Source: Sporosarcina sp. Marseille-Q4063 (GTDB lineage: Bacteria > Bacillota > Bacilli > Bacillales_A > Planococcaceae). From it: a DNA stretch of 64,000 bases. Position 1 is the stretch's first letter; every line of letters begins with the position of its first letter. Where the stretch lies: assembly GCF_018309085.1 (NCBI RefSeq), contig NZ_CP070502.1, positions 2,170,001-2,234,000 of the forward strand, given 5' to 3'. The notes under the pieces are model-generated. The model was not told the origin of the DNA. It saw nothing but the letters and a program-made list of their open reading frames with translations, and made no database searches. Made by a program: the position numbers and the translations under genes. This document shows positions 1-8,310 of this stretch, piece by piece.

Positions 1-751
1 GTTCGCCTGTGATAAATTCCTGATCCACTGGGTCGATATCACTTGTCACCATATCTGCAGCGTCGGCATCCGTTCTTGCGATGATGATTGTTGGAACGCC
101 CAATACATCTGCAGCTAGACGAGCAGCCGTCAAGTTGCGCACAGCGTTTTGTGTCGGCAATAATACTTTCCCACCTAAATGGCCACATTTCTTTTCCGAT
201 GCGAGTTGATCTTCAAGGTGAACACCAGCCGCACCCGCTTCAATCATGCTTTTCATGAGTTCAAAAACATTCAATGGACCGCCAAAGCCCGCTTCCATGT
301 CTGCTACAATCGGTGCAAACCAATCAAATCCGTCTTCTCTACCTTCAGAATGATCGATTTGGTCAGCCCGTTGAAGTGCTTGGTTAATGCGCTCTACAAC
401 TTTCGGAACGCTATTTACTGGATATAAACTTTGATCGGGATACATCTGTCCTGCCATATTCGCATCTGCTGCAACTTGCCAGCCACTTAAATAGATTGCT
501 TTAAGGCCTGCTTTCACTTGTTGAACAGCTTGATTTCCAGTTAATGCACCGAGCGCATTGACAAAATCTTCTTCATGAATCGATTTATATAGTCGCGTTG
601 CTCCTTTTCTAGCAAGCGTGTGTTCAATTTGAATAGAACCTCTTAGTTTTACTACATCTTCACCCGTGTATAATCTCTCAATGCCATTCCATCTAGCGTC
701 ATTTTCCCAGCTTTCTTCTAATTGTTTCGCTTGCTCTTCTCTGTTTAACAT
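1..751 (-). CDS. aceA: Isocitrate lyase, 3' end outside window
   Basis: Glyoxylate-cycle enzyme that splits isocitrate into glyoxylate and succinate in the cytosol. The visible 250 N-terminal residues start [15 protein letters not shown] and carry the family hallmark KKCGH, which holds the catalytic cysteine, after [11 protein letters not shown]. The stretch [10 protein letters not shown], typical of the PEP mutase/ICL barrel, is also present. The ATG is preceded by GGAGG at good spacing. It is divergent from a LytTR regulator and close to a malic enzyme, so this is a C2/C4 acid metabolism locus. The protein is truncated only by the window edge. Confidence 0.95.
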   Translation of the reverse strand, partial: MLNREEQAKQLEESWENDARWNGIERLYTGEDVVKLRGSIQIEHTLARKGATRLYKSIHEEDFVNALGALTGNQAVQQVKAGLKAIYLSGWQVAADANMAGQMYPDQSLYPVNSVPKVVERINQALQRADQIDHSEGREDGFDWFAPIVADMEAGFGGPLNVFELMKSMIEAGAAGVHLEDQLASEKKCGHLGGKVLLPTQNAVRNLTAARLAADVLGVPTIIIARTDADAADMVTSDIDPVDQEFITGE

Positions 752-952
752 GCACATCATCCTCCAAATGGTTTTTTATTTAAGTAAACTGTTCCATAAC
801 AGTTGATGTTGATATATACTACTATATAACAGAATATTTAATCTGTCACAATATTTTGATAGAATCGTATAATCACCGACAGAACAATTTATACAAGGAT
901 GAATGATTGGCGAGTGTTAATTTTCCAAGAACCGAAGGAGAGGGGAATTAGT

Positions 953-1603
953 TTGACGAATGAAGGCTTACAACAGTTGGTCAGTTTAATGAAAGATTGG
1001 ATTCCGGACGAGGCTGCTATTGCAGTTGCCACTGATAACGCTTATTCGCAATACATTTCGGGCGCACATGATATTCGCATTCAAAAAGGACAAATGATAG
1101 AGAAAGGAAGTGTCGCTGAAACAGTTATCAAGAAAAAGTGTAAAGTAGAAAAACTCGTAGATGATTCGATTTTCGGGGTTCCATACTACGGAATTGGCTA
1201 TCCGATCCAGATAGAAGAGAAAGAAGGCGCATTAATTATTATTTTACCTACAACGCATCCTTATTCGAAACAGCAAACACTCACTTTTTTAACAGGGAGA
1301 AATGAAAACATTTGGTGTCCAATTGAAATAAAAGATGTTTCTCATATTGAGAGCTTGCAAAAAAAGACTTGGTTTTATACAAATAATGAGGGTTATCAAT
1401 CCATCTATACGTTAAAAGATTTAACATTTCAGCTTCCTACAAATTTCATACGTATCCATCGCTCTTATATTGTGAACATTTCATATATCATGGAAATTTC
1501 GCGTGACTTCTCTTCAAACATTCAAATTACAATAAAAGACGGAACAGTGTTGCCAGTTAGCCAAACGTATTCTGCAGACGTTCGCAAAAAACTCGGTTTC
1601 TAA
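953..1603 (+). CDS. LytTR-type DNA-binding transcriptional regulator
   Basis: About 216 residues. The C-terminal ~100 residues form a LytTR domain, with the typical segment FIRIHRSYIVN followed by basic beta strands. The N-terminal half (IAVATDNAYSQY, then DIRIQKGQMIEKGSVAE and VPYYGIGYPI) looks like a small ligand-sensing domain rather than a response-regulator receiver, so this is a one-component regulator. Start chosen: the TTG behind AAGGAGAGGGG. An in-frame ATG at 899 would give 18 more residues but has no spaced ribosome-binding site. It sits between isocitrate lyase and malic enzyme and probably controls one or both, which is inference from position. Confidence 0.8.
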   Translation: MTNEGLQQLVSLMKDWIPDEAAIAVATDNAYSQYISGAHDIRIQKGQMIEKGSVAETVIKKKCKVEKLVDDSIFGVPYYGIGYPIQIEEKEGALIIILPTTHPYSKQQTLTFLTGRNENIWCPIEIKDVSHIESLQKKTWFYTNNEGYQSIYTLKDLTFQLPTNFIRIHRSYIVNISYIMEISRDFSSNIQITIKDGTVLPVSQTYSADVRKKLGF

Positions 1604-1721
1604 AAGTCATAATCCACTCACGATTTCTAATTTTCGGAATCATGTACTTGTATTTAAAATTTAGATGTGGTAATAATTATAAATCTAAACAAATAAATCA
1701 GTGGAAAAGAGGGCTAATGAT

Positions 1722-2906
1722 ATGGATAGTGTAACTGCATTAGAGGTCCATCGAAAGCATAGGGGTAAACTGGAGATTAAATCTAAAGTTCCATTGGAAA
1801 ATGATGTCGACTTGAGCTTGGCTTATTCACCTGGCGTTGCGGATCCTTGTGTCGAAATCCATAATGACCCTACCAAAGTCTATGAGTATACAATTAAAGG
1901 GAATTTAGTTGGCATCGTAACAGACGGCACTGCTGTTTTAGGTCTTGGTGATATTGGACCTGCCGCTTCCTTGCCCGTTATGGAAGGAAAAGCATTGCTA
2001 CTTAAAAAGTTTGCGGATATCGATGCGTTTCCGATTTGCTTAGATACAACTGATGCAGAAGAAATTATTCGAACCGTTAAATTACTCAGCCCCACTTTCG
2101 GCGGTATCAATCTTGAAGATATATCTGCACCGCGTTGTTTTGAAATTGAAAGACGACTGCGTGAAGAATGTGATATCCCCGTATTTCATGATGATCAGCA
2201 CGGTACAGCAATCGTTGTTTCTGCTGGACTTATGAACGCTTTAAAATTAGTGAACAAAACAGTGCAAGAGATAAAAATCGTTGTGAACGGTGCTGGCGCT
2301 GCAGGTATCGCGATTACAAACTTGCTTATCTCCCTTGGTGCCGAAAATATAATAATGTGCGATTCAAAAGGAATTATATATAAAAATCGTACGCATGGGA
2401 TGAATGAACAGAAGACACATATTGCCGAAATAACAAATTCGAGCCAAGAAACGGGGACATTGAAAGACGCTTTAAATAATGCGGACGTATTCATCGGTGT
2501 TTCTGTTGCAAATATTTTAACGAAAGAATTAGTGGAACGCATGAATCCAGACCCGATTGTTTTTGCACTTGCAAACCCGATTCCAGAAATTCTTCCCAAT
2601 AAGGCGAAAGAATACGGCGTTCGGGTCATTGCAACAGGTCGTTCCGATTACGCCAATCAAGTGAATAACGTCTTGGCTTTTCCTGGTATTTTTAAGGGTG
2701 CATTGAATGTAAGAGCTACAGATATTAATGACGAAATGAAATTAGCCGCAACGTATGCCATTGCTTCCTTAATTACTACAGCGGAATTAACCGAAGAATA
2801 TGTGATTCCCAACCCTTTCGATCCAAGAGTTGTAGATACAGTTTCTAAAGCTGTTAGTGAAGCTGCTATTCGTACAGGTGTTGCACAGGTTTCACTAGTC
2901 AATTAA
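1722..2906 (+). CDS. NAD(P)-dependent malic enzyme (oxaloacetate-decarboxylating)
   Basis: Converts malate to pyruvate, CO2 and reduced cofactor. At 394 aa it has the length of short bacterial malic enzymes such as YtsJ. Seen: the N-terminal LAYSPGVADPC and TDGTAVLGLGDIGP segments, a catalytic region CFEIERRLREECDIPVFHDD, the Rossmann motif VVNGAGAAGIAI near residue 190, and FALANPIPEI. Start chosen at ATG with AGAGGG 8 nt upstream; a GTG 21 bp earlier lacks a site. A strong terminator follows. Whether NAD or NADP is preferred cannot be read from the sequence. Confidence 0.93.
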   Translation: MDSVTALEVHRKHRGKLEIKSKVPLENDVDLSLAYSPGVADPCVEIHNDPTKVYEYTIKGNLVGIVTDGTAVLGLGDIGPAASLPVMEGKALLLKKFADIDAFPICLDTTDAEEIIRTVKLLSPTFGGINLEDISAPRCFEIERRLREECDIPVFHDDQHGTAIVVSAGLMNALKLVNKTVQEIKIVVNGAGAAGIAITNLLISLGAENIIMCDSKGIIYKNRTHGMNEQKTHIAEITNSSQETGTLKDALNNADVFIGVSVANILTKELVERMNPDPIVFALANPIPEILPNKAKEYGVRVIATGRSDYANQVNNVLAFPGIFKGALNVRATDINDEMKLAATYAIASLITTAELTEEYVIPNPFDPRVVDTVSKAVSEAAIRTGVAQVSLVN

Positions 2907-2918
2907 AATACGCTTACC

Positions 2919-2948
2919 AAGCCCCTGAAATTTTCGGGGCTTTTTTTC
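2919..2948 (+). terminator. Rho-independent terminator of malic enzyme gene
   Basis: Inverted repeat AGCCCCTGAAA / TTTCGGGGCT followed by seven T residues, just after the malic enzyme stop codon. Confidence 0.9.
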
Positions 2949-2960
2949 TGTCCTAACTTC

Positions 2961-3287
2961 CTAGCTAATTAAAAAGGCAAAAGGCAAGAACAACCAATTC
3001 CCCACATCAAACACCACTACCAAGCCGCTGGTTACAACACCTAAACAAAGCAATATCACAGCGTGCACTTTACTTTTTATCCAGCCAAAAGAATAACCTA
3101 TCGCCAAAATTAACGGAATCAGTGTGAATGCCACCGTAAGTTGTCCAATTGAAAAACCAGTTATGAAGCTAAATACATAAATACCTGTTGCAGAAATCCA
3201 ATACAAACGGTGGTTGCCTTTAATGGCGTGAAAGGTGGACCAAATTACTGTTGCCACAGCGAAAAGCGCAATTACGGAGAAAATCAT
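2961..3287 (-). CDS. Small polytopic membrane protein, unknown function
   Basis: A 108-aa protein with about four hydrophobic segments (IFSVIALFAVATVIW, LYWISATGIYVFSFI, LTVAFTLIPLILAIGY and the C-terminal AVILLCLGVVTSGLVVV). There are no catalytic motifs. GAGGGG lies about 12 nt before the ATG. It lies downstream of the larger membrane protein gene at 3315-4484 in the same direction, so co-transcription is likely. I do not recognise the family. Confidence 0.7.
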   Translation of the reverse strand: MIFSVIALFAVATVIWSTFHAIKGNHRLYWISATGIYVFSFITGFSIGQLTVAFTLIPLILAIGYSFGWIKSKVHAVILLCLGVVTSGLVVVFDVGNWLFLPFAFLIS

Positions 3288-3314
3288 CGGCTTCTTATCC
3301 CCTCTATTTTTGAG

Positions 3315-4484
3315 TTACTTAGGTATATGCACAACTCTCAACTCACTATACTGCATATGTATGCGGTTTTCGGGTTTTGCATCTATCGTGTACAACACCA
3401 ATAAGAAGAACCACTCCAACGGCTTCATCAACAGATAGACAATATCTGCGGACCGCTTCGTTTTAATATGTCTACTAACAGGATAGCCATAGGTGTCATA
3501 GAAATGCCGAATTCTTTTATGAAGGTTAGGCGTATACTCTTCAAGAATATTTTCAAACGCATTCGCGATTAATAATTGACGGTTTACAACAATTCGCTCC
3601 CCGTTCCGGATGCCGGATCGTAACGGTTTAACCAATCTTTTATGACCTACAGCAGAGACAGTACATAAATAATGCCCATCGCCAGGAACGATTTCTGGAG
3701 GCGGCGCAGGTATTTTTGAATAAGTATAGCTACTTGTGTCTAGAAAAACTTGTATGAAACTATCTGGCCGTTGACCTAACAAAACTAAGATTAGTTGAAC
3801 TAGAACGAAAACTGGTAATAAAAACAGCATCCCCGCAACAGGGATTCTCTCGTAGTTTAAAGAAATTTGTGATAGAAATCTTAAAAATCGATTCGAATAA
3901 CTTTTTTCCCGCTGGTCTATGAGAAATTCGCGCAATGAATCATTCAGCTTGGCAATATATAAAAAACTTAAAGAGCCATACCCATATTGGAGAAAGAAAA
4001 CCGAGGCACCGACACTAATTGAATCGCCATAATGCGAAAACCCCGTATGCGTGAAATAAACCAAAGTAAATAAGATATTCACGAGCAAAAGTGAACTACT
4101 CACAACATATAAAATGGGTGATAACTTTCCCATTCCATCTGATAACAACCAATAAGCAATCCAACCAAGGATGAAAAACACGAAAACTGTAAACAAATCT
4201 GATGATAACGGGGCATAACCTTCTAACGGCATGCCGGTTAGTTCATATACCCGTAGCGGATCGCCTCCCGGTAAGCCATGAATATTAAAGAAAAACCCTA
4301 ATAAAATGAAAGTGAAAATCCCTAACAAAATAAATGTTTCAAATAGGTTCCCCTTCGCAATCACATCTTCATTACTCGTTGTTTTTTCATTCCTAAAACT
4401 TTGTATCATTTTTAGAAATGAATAGATTGGTAATGCGCTAAATAGCATGAGGATTAGTATGGAAAATAGCCTATCAGCATACAT
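3315..4484 (-). CDS. Polytopic membrane protein with cytoplasmic C-terminal domain, unknown
   Basis: 389 aa with about six transmembrane segments in the first 240 residues (starting LFSILILMLFSALPIYSF). A soluble region follows containing DGHYLCTVSAVGHKRLVKPL and VVNRQLLIANAFENIL, then a last hydrophobic stretch LLMKPLEWFFLLVLYTI. The soluble motifs resemble the DUF6688 family, from memory and not certain. AAGGAGGG precedes the chosen ATG; longer in-frame starts have no site. The function is unknown. Confidence 0.75.
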   Translation of the reverse strand: MYADRLFSILILMLFSALPIYSFLKMIQSFRNEKTTSNEDVIAKGNLFETFILLGIFTFILLGFFFNIHGLPGGDPLRVYELTGMPLEGYAPLSSDLFTVFVFFILGWIAYWLLSDGMGKLSPILYVVSSSLLLVNILFTLVYFTHTGFSHYGDSISVGASVFFLQYGYGSLSFLYIAKLNDSLREFLIDQREKSYSNRFLRFLSQISLNYERIPVAGMLFLLPVFVLVQLILVLLGQRPDSFIQVFLDTSSYTYSKIPAPPPEIVPGDGHYLCTVSAVGHKRLVKPLRSGIRNGERIVVNRQLLIANAFENILEEYTPNLHKRIRHFYDTYGYPVSRHIKTKRSADIVYLLMKPLEWFFLLVLYTIDAKPENRIHMQYSELRVVHIPK

Positions 4485-4527
4485 GAAATCCCTCCTTTTT
4501 ATGGACTGAACGCGTGAAACCAAAACG

Positions 4528-4956
4528 TTACCGTTCAGTTCGCAACGCTTCTGCCCTTTCAACACTGTCCTTCAAATAATCCGGTGCTTTTGCGTGCATA
4601 TACACTTCTTCAGGCGTCAGCCAATACACGCCGTTCACCTCGTCGGCACTGGCTGCATAAGCATCGCCTTCTACTTCTTCACAAAGAAAAATGACGTTCA
4701 CGACATGAAATCCATTGTCAGTGACAAAATTTGTGCTCTGTATATAACGCGGCTTTCCAATTATTGAAAGACCTACCTCTTCTTTCACTTCGCGAATAAT
4801 TGTATTCTCTAAAACATCCGTCGAATCTCCTTCAATTTCAACTTTTCCGCCGACCAACGATAGCTCCCCGCCTGCATGCGCTTCCTTTTCGCCACGCTTG
4901 ATAATCAAGTACTTGCCGTCTCTGAAAATCGCGGCTTCTGTGTTGACGATAAACAT
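4528..4956 (-). CDS. Nudix hydrolase
   Basis: 142 aa. The Nudix box is visible as GGKVEIEGDSTDVLENTIIR followed by EVKEEVGL, with the metal-binding REVKEE core near residues 56-61. The loop between GGKVE and REV is four residues longer than the classical box, a variant seen in some Bacillus Nudix proteins. It probably hydrolyses a nucleoside diphosphate linked to another moiety; the substrate is not predictable. A GGGGGG site precedes the ATG. It is followed downstream by the membrane protein genes. Confidence 0.88.
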   Translation of the reverse strand: MFIVNTEAAIFRDGKYLIIKRGEKEAHAGGELSLVGGKVEIEGDSTDVLENTIIREVKEEVGLSIIGKPRYIQSTNFVTDNGFHVVNVIFLCEEVEGDAYAASADEVNGVYWLTPEEVYMHAKAPDYLKDSVERAEALRTER

Positions 4957-5079
4957 AAAATCCCCCCAATTAGAACTATCCGGTTCTGCCGAACAGTAAT
5001 ATCTTCTAGGAACACTTACAAAAAACCTTTTTCAAACAACAATAATGCTGCAGGACCCATTCTGGCCACATATTGAGAA

Positions 5080-5109
5080 AGGGCCAATCGAATAGAATCG
5101 ATTGGCCCT
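5080..5109 (-). terminator. Hairpin terminator downstream of doxX-like gene
   Basis: Perfect 11-bp inverted repeat AGGGCCAATCG / CGATTGGCCCT with an 8-nt loop. Read on the minus strand it is followed by TTTCTCAAT, a weak U tract. Confidence 0.75.
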
Positions 5110-5149
5110 ACGTCACTTATTGATTTGATGATTAGAATTTGAAATTCTA

Positions 5150-5539
5150 TTAATCCTTACCTTTAAATACCACTTGTCCAAGAGAAAGTAACTTACTACC
5201 ATTCAAGACCATATGCACAGCAAGGACTAATAACACAAGATCTAAAACATAGCCATTAAGGAAGCCAGCCGGCAAGTTCACTGTAAAAATTGCGCCAAGC
5301 ATGATAATACCAAGTAGCACAGAAACGACACGAGTCCCGATACCTAAGATCAGTGCAATACCGCCTACGACTTCAATTGTACCTACTGCATAAGCAAGGA
5401 ATCCCGGAATTCCTATACTTTCAAACCAACCTACTGTATTTCCTATCCCTCCTTGAAACTTGGAAGCTCCATGTGCTAAAAAAACAATTCCTAGCACAAC
5501 ACGAAGCAACAATGTTCCAATTTCATTTCTGTTTGACAT
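5150..5539 (-). CDS. DoxX family membrane protein (MhqP-like)
   Basis: 129 aa with four predicted membrane helices and the DoxX signature near the start (LLLRVVLGIVFLAHGASKFQ), then TIEVVGGIALILGIGTR. In B. subtilis the DoxX protein MhqP is part of the MhqR regulon, which answers quinones and other electrophiles. Here the gene lies directly downstream of an FMN reductase, with an MhqR-like palindrome in the gap, so a role in quinone or thiol stress is likely. GGAGG stands upstream of the ATG. The biochemical activity of DoxX proteins is poorly defined. Confidence 0.9.
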   Translation of the reverse strand: MSNRNEIGTLLLRVVLGIVFLAHGASKFQGGIGNTVGWFESIGIPGFLAYAVGTIEVVGGIALILGIGTRVVSVLLGIIMLGAIFTVNLPAGFLNGYVLDLVLLVLAVHMVLNGSKLLSLGQVVFKGKD

Positions 5540-5566
5540 AAAATTTTCTCCTCCATTATATATCGA

Positions 5567-5584
5567 TACCTCGAACTCGAGATA
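5567..5584. promoter_or_regulatory. MhqR-like operator upstream of doxX gene
   Basis: TACCTCGAACTCGAGATA differs at two positions from the perfect palindrome TATCTCGAATTCGAGATA found upstream of the neighbouring FMN reductase. It sits between the two genes, just ahead of the doxX ribosome-binding site, so the doxX gene may have its own regulated promoter. Confidence 0.7.
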
Positions 5585-5596
5585 TATGCTTAAAAA

Positions 5597-6142
5597 TTAT
5601 TTACGTACTGTATTTAATGCAGTTGTCCAAGGAATAACTTGGTCTAGCATTTGATTAACTGAATCCGATTGTACTGCAGCCGGTTTGAAGTCTGTACCAT
5701 TTTCGAAGTCTGTAAATAATGATAGAGCTGGGTGTACACGAACATGCGCTACAGATAATTCACTTAAAATACCACGTAAATGTTCCGTTGCACGTGCTCC
5801 ACCTACTGAACCGTATGACACGATGCCTGCCGCTTTGTTGTTCCACTCTTCACGTAAGTAATCCAAAGCATTCTTTAGTGCTCCTGTGATGGAATGATTG
5901 TATTCTTGAACGATGAATACGAATCCGTCTTGTTGTGCAATGATTTCTGACCAAGCCGCTGCACCTGATGCGTCGCCGCCTGCTTCACCGAGTAGTGGTA
6001 ATTTATAATCCGCGATATCGATAATCGTGTAGTTCGCATCGCCACGTTTATCAGCTAATTCTTTTACCCATGCCCCTACTTGTGGACTTACGCGTCCCTC
6101 ACGTGTTGATCCTAAAATAATCCCGATATTTGATTTTGTCAT
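5597..6142 (-). CDS. NADPH-dependent FMN reductase / flavodoxin-fold quinone reductase
   Basis: 181 aa with the flavodoxin-like NADPH-dependent FMN reductase fold. Seen: GIILGSTREGRVSPQ (phosphate-binding loop for FMN) at the N-terminus, VQEYNHSITGALKNALDYL in the middle and YGSVGGARA towards the C-terminus. It likely reduces quinones, azo or nitro compounds with FMN. AGGAGG sits 8 nt before the chosen ATG. An in-frame ATG 51 nt upstream with AAAGGAG is also possible and would add the short leader MGFLNRLFG. The upstream MhqR-like operators suggest induction by quinones. Confidence 0.88.
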   Translation of the reverse strand: MTKSNIGIILGSTREGRVSPQVGAWVKELADKRGDANYTIIDIADYKLPLLGEAGGDASGAAAWSEIIAQQDGFVFIVQEYNHSITGALKNALDYLREEWNNKAAGIVSYGSVGGARATEHLRGILSELSVAHVRVHPALSLFTDFENGTDFKPAAVQSDSVNQMLDQVIPWTTALNTVRK

Positions 6143-6292
6143 TGTTATTTCCTCCTCTTGTTTTGTTCCAAATAATCTATTTAAAAATCCCATTTTTTAA
6201 TTCCAACTCCTTTAAAATAGTGTGCTGCGTACTGTGATGCTTGGTGCTACCCGATACTTCTTTATTGTTCCTCCTTTTTATATCAATCAAAT

Positions 6293-6310
6293 TATCTCGA
6301 ATTCGAGATA
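6293..6310. promoter_or_regulatory. Perfect 18-bp MhqR-like operator
   Basis: TATCTCGAATTCGAGATA is a perfect 9-9 palindrome and matches, as I recall it, the B. subtilis MhqR consensus tATCTcgaAtTCgAGATa. It lies in the long 5' leader of the FMN reductase gene. Downstream on the minus strand a strong site AAAAAGGAGG is followed by an ATA codon and 17 open codons, possibly a dead or non-canonical upstream ORF. Confidence 0.8.
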
Positions 6311-6394
6311 TATATTTAAAAAAATTACACTGAATCCTAATTCAATTTATTACGTAGTTCCATCATTTGAATCGGCTGTAGCACTTCTCCAATG

Positions 6395-6427
6395 TATCTC
6401 GAATTAAGACATCTTGAATTCAAGTTA
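6395..6427. promoter_or_regulatory. Two overlapping degenerate MhqR-like half-palindromes at promoter start
   Basis: TATCTCGAATTAAGACAT and the adjoining ATCTTGAATTCAAG are both related to the 18-bp palindrome at 6293. They cover the expected transcription start of the promoter at 6429-6458, the place where a repressor would block initiation. Confidence 0.65.
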
Positions 6428-6428
6428 A

Positions 6429-6458
6429 AATATAACATGAATCTATTCCATCTGTCAA
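6429..6458 (-). promoter_or_regulatory. SigA-type promoter of FMN reductase gene
   Basis: On the minus strand TTGACA (-35) and TATATT (-10) are separated by 18 bp. The operator-like repeats at 6395-6427 start immediately downstream of the -10 box. Confidence 0.75.
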
Positions 6459-6507
6459 CACTTTGATTTACATTAAATAATATTGAAGCCTAGCCTGCAA
6501 AATAAAA

Positions 6508-6535
6508 AACAGTACCCATTTTCATGGATACTGTT
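6508..6535 (-). terminator. Hairpin terminator after vWA gene
   Basis: AACAGTACCCAT and ATGGATACTGTT pair around a short TTTC loop with one mismatch. On the minus strand the stem is followed by a T-rich tract. Confidence 0.75.
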
Positions 6536-6550
6536 TATTACCTAACTACA

Positions 6551-7195
6551 TCACTTACGACTATCAAAATCCTTTTCAATGCTTTCCTTCCAAACGCGAT
6601 CTAACTTTCGACCTTTTCGAAAGCTTGTAACAGCCTCATTAAGTGCTTGAAAATTAACCTGGGTGCCTTCGCTGTCAGCATGATAGTTTACGGCGTAATC
6701 TTCTTGAATCCCGAATTTTGAAGCTGTAGACACTGCATCGATATTGGCACCGAGAAAGATAAACTCCCAGTCGTACTTAACCTTTTGGTGCTCAATCATC
6801 GCTTTAATCTTCCCGTAATCATATTCGCGACTGGCATTCTCCATCCCATCCGTGGTGATAACGAAAAGAACTTTGCCAGCACGTTCTTCTTCACTTGTTC
6901 TCTTTTGTACATTGCCGATTTTATGAATCGTCGACCCAATGGCATCTAGTAGCGCTGTCGTGCCGCCTACCTCATATTCCTGTTCAGTTATCGGCGCAAT
7001 CCCTTTGATCTTTATGCGATCATGCAGCCAGTCGATATCGTGGTTGAACAAAACCGTGGTAACAGTCGCTTCGCCTTCCTCATTTTTTTGTTTCGCAAGC
7101 ATCGCATTATAGCCACCAATGGTATCTGCCTCAAGCCCCGACATTGAACCACTTCTATCCAAAATAAAAACTAACTCCGTCCCATTCGTTTTCAT
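6551..7195 (-). CDS. von Willebrand factor A domain protein
   Basis: 214 aa, a nearly complete vWA domain. The MIDAS motif is visible as FILDRSGSMSG (DxSxS) near residue 14, with VGGTTALLDAIG supplying the MIDAS threonine and VLFVITTDGMEN the aspartate. Such cytosolic vWA proteins act as metal-dependent scaffolds. Start chosen at the second ATG, 9 nt from GAGGAGG; the first ATG overlaps that site. It lies just downstream of a macrodomain gene in the same direction, with a gap of about 105 bp, so a functional link to ADP-ribose metabolism is possible but unproven. Confidence 0.88.
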   Translation of the reverse strand: MKTNGTELVFILDRSGSMSGLEADTIGGYNAMLAKQKNEEGEATVTTVLFNHDIDWLHDRIKIKGIAPITEQEYEVGGTTALLDAIGSTIHKIGNVQKRTSEEERAGKVLFVITTDGMENASREYDYGKIKAMIEHQKVKYDWEFIFLGANIDAVSTASKFGIQEDYAVNYHADSEGTQVNFQALNEAVTSFRKGRKLDRVWKESIEKDFDSRK

Positions 7196-7300
7196 ATTTG
7201 GCATCCTCCTCGTTTGTTACCGGAACCTCCGTCCGGTTTCCTCTACAAACTAAGAATAACAAGATACTAAATCGAATAGGTCGCTTTAGAAGCGACATTT

Positions 7301-8296
7301 TCACGCGCCTAGTAACACTTGATCAAAACTAAATAAGACCTCATTGATTTCGTGAATATTAAAGACTTCCTCTTCAATTAAATACCCAATAATCAAATCA
7401 AACTTATGGCTCTGCGACAACGTGTATCCCGCTTTTGCCAATAAATCGATTGTTTCATCAAGGTTTAATTCCAACGCAATCGCGAAAGCAATGACGGTTT
7501 TTTTTAGCGGCGTGTAATCGACAGCATTGCGGATTTTGGAAAATAAACGACGGTCGATATTCGCTTTTCGATACGTAGCCGCGTCTGTCATGCCTTTTTC
7601 ATCAATTAAGCGCAACAAGCTTTCGGAAAAAGATTCATCCATTTGCGCCAAAACATCTTCTATATTTCTTTTACTGACGGGCATTTCAATCGGATAGGAT
7701 TCGACTTCTCGCAAAATCTCCTCGTCCAACTGCCTGCGATTCCGAGAGTAAGTGATTTCGTGTTCGTCGACATAATGCTCATCAATATACTCGGCAACCG
7801 ATATAAATAGCTTCTTGCTTACCCCGAACGCCTTCTGATCGAAGACAACTAGATAGACGTAAATATCGTGCTCCAGTATGAATTCACTTATGGTCGACAT
7901 CGCGACTTGGAAGGCTTGTTCTCTCGGATAGCCGTAAATTCCAGAAGAAATGAGCGGAAACGCAATGGACTCATACCCTTCGGAGACGGCAAGCGCTAAT
8001 GAATTTTTATAGCAATTTCTAAGAAGCGCTTCTTCATTCGCCGTTCCGCCCTTCCAAATCGGTCCGACCGTATGAATAACTTTCTTCGCCGGCAATTGAA
8101 AACCATCGGTCATGACAGCCTCCCCTGTCGGACACCCGCCAATTTCATCGCACGCCGCCTGCAACTCAGTTGCGCCTGCGGCATTAAAAATAGCCCCGCA
8201 AACACCGCCACCCATCTGAAGCGCGCTATTTGCAGCGTTCACAATGACATCGACATCCATCTTTGTAAGATCATTTCGTACAATTTCTAAAGGCAT
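7301..8296 (-). CDS. Macro domain (ADP-ribose-binding) protein with helical C-terminal domain
   Basis: 331 aa. Residues 1-170 form a macro domain: VDVIVNAANSALQMGGGVCGAIF, the central block of the ADP-ribose pocket, is followed by the ISSGIYGYP phosphate-binding loop. These proteins bind or hydrolyse ADP-ribose or O-acetyl-ADP-ribose. Residues ~215-330 are helical (LLRLIDEKGMTDAATY then TLSQSHKFDLIIGYLIEE) and resemble an XRE-like HTH appendix seen in Firmicute macro proteins. GGGGGA precedes the ATG. The same-strand neighbours are the unknown 8311-8802 gene upstream and the vWA gene downstream. Confidence 0.88.
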   Translation of the reverse strand: MPLEIVRNDLTKMDVDVIVNAANSALQMGGGVCGAIFNAAGATELQAACDEIGGCPTGEAVMTDGFQLPAKKVIHTVGPIWKGGTANEEALLRNCYKNSLALAVSEGYESIAFPLISSGIYGYPREQAFQVAMSTISEFILEHDIYVYLVVFDQKAFGVSKKLFISVAEYIDEHYVDEHEITYSRNRRQLDEEILREVESYPIEMPVSKRNIEDVLAQMDESFSESLLRLIDEKGMTDAATYRKANIDRRLFSKIRNAVDYTPLKKTVIAFAIALELNLDETIDLLAKAGYTLSQSHKFDLIIGYLIEEEVFNIHEINEVLFSFDQVLLGA

Positions 8297-8310
8297 CTTC
8301 AATCCCCCAA

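Noticed and set aside
1880..2629. Long frames opposite the malic enzyme gene
   Set aside because: They have no sites and lie fully inside a well-conserved gene on the other strand.
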